A DNA stretch of 40,374 nucleotides from an uncultured Eubacteriales bacterium (GTDB lineage Bacteria; Bacillota; Clostridia; Christensenellales; Borkfalkiaceae): assembly GCA_905211955.1 (NCBI GenBank), contig CAJMCT010000001.1, forward strand, positions 1 to 40,374, written 5' to 3'. Below the pieces are notes generated by a model that had not been told where the DNA came from, did not search any database, and saw only the letters and a program-made list of their open reading frames with translations. Positions 40,373 through 40,374 of the stretch are shown one piece after another (position 1 is the stretch's first letter; each line of letters begins with the position of its first letter). The position numbers and the translations under genes are program-made.

Positions 40373-40374
40373 GG

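Overview
The window looks like accessory DNA of a low-GC Bacillota bacterium, most likely a gut- or animal-associated member of the Clostridia. This is inferred from Shine-Dalgarno sites close to AGGAGG before almost every gene, A+T-rich promoters, a Tn4451-type mobilizable transposon, TnpV, a lincosamide nucleotidyltransferase and Tn916/Tn1549-like conjugation remnants. Every gene I accept is on the minus strand, so transcription runs from high to low coordinates. I see no tRNA, rRNA or CRISPR array.

Region 1 (1-11.0 kb) resembles a defence island. It holds a DUF262/HNH protein (GmrSD type) at the end of a Nudix / ribbon-helix-helix / Bcp peroxiredoxin operon, a complete type III restriction-modification pair with two small membrane proteins, an intact AbiE toxin-antitoxin pair, and an N-terminal piece of an IS21-type IstA.

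Region 2 (11.0-29.1 kb) is a nested pair of mobile elements. An outer large serine recombinase gene (590 aa when rejoined) is cut in two just after the codon of its catalytic serine. The 5' piece is at 28.9 kb and the rest at 11.4-13.08 kb. Between them lies a complete element of about 15.8 kb (13078-28839) with 11-bp terminal inverted repeats and GA crossover dinucleotides, as in Tn4451. It carries a TnpX-like recombinase, a MobV relaxase with a candidate oriT, an RHH regulator, and a seven-gene cargo operon (17133-28490). The cargo encodes a coiled-coil HTH regulator, a 1541-aa UPF1-like helicase, a 742-aa protein ending in a HEPN RNase motif, a coiled-coil protein, a ClpB-like AAA+ protein, an NrdG-like radical SAM protein and an RNase III-like protein. 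The operon has a near-perfect promoter with a flanking inverted repeat and an intrinsic terminator. I cannot match this set to a named defence system, and it is the best candidate here for an undescribed one.

Region 3 (28.9-32.7 kb) continues the outer element: a small SHOCT-like protein before the split recombinase, an RHH regulator with the same operator as the inner element, a 40-aa hydrophobic peptide and TnpV. A second AbiE pair follows, whose toxin gene is split by a compact insert of about 540 bp carrying an Lnu-type lincosamide resistance gene.

Region 4 (32.8-40.4 kb) holds damaged conjugation and regulatory genes: a 1028-aa surface protein with Ig-like and CxxC repeats ending in a pilin-like two-helix segment, a VirB4 ATPase lacking its N-terminal part and joined to a truncated sigma-like gene, three tandem hairpins, a small zinc-ribbon protein, a LexA-type repressor with a Cys-Gly cleavage site, a WYL regulator, and a methyltransferase fragment at the edge. 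All functions are read from motifs by eye; no database search was run.
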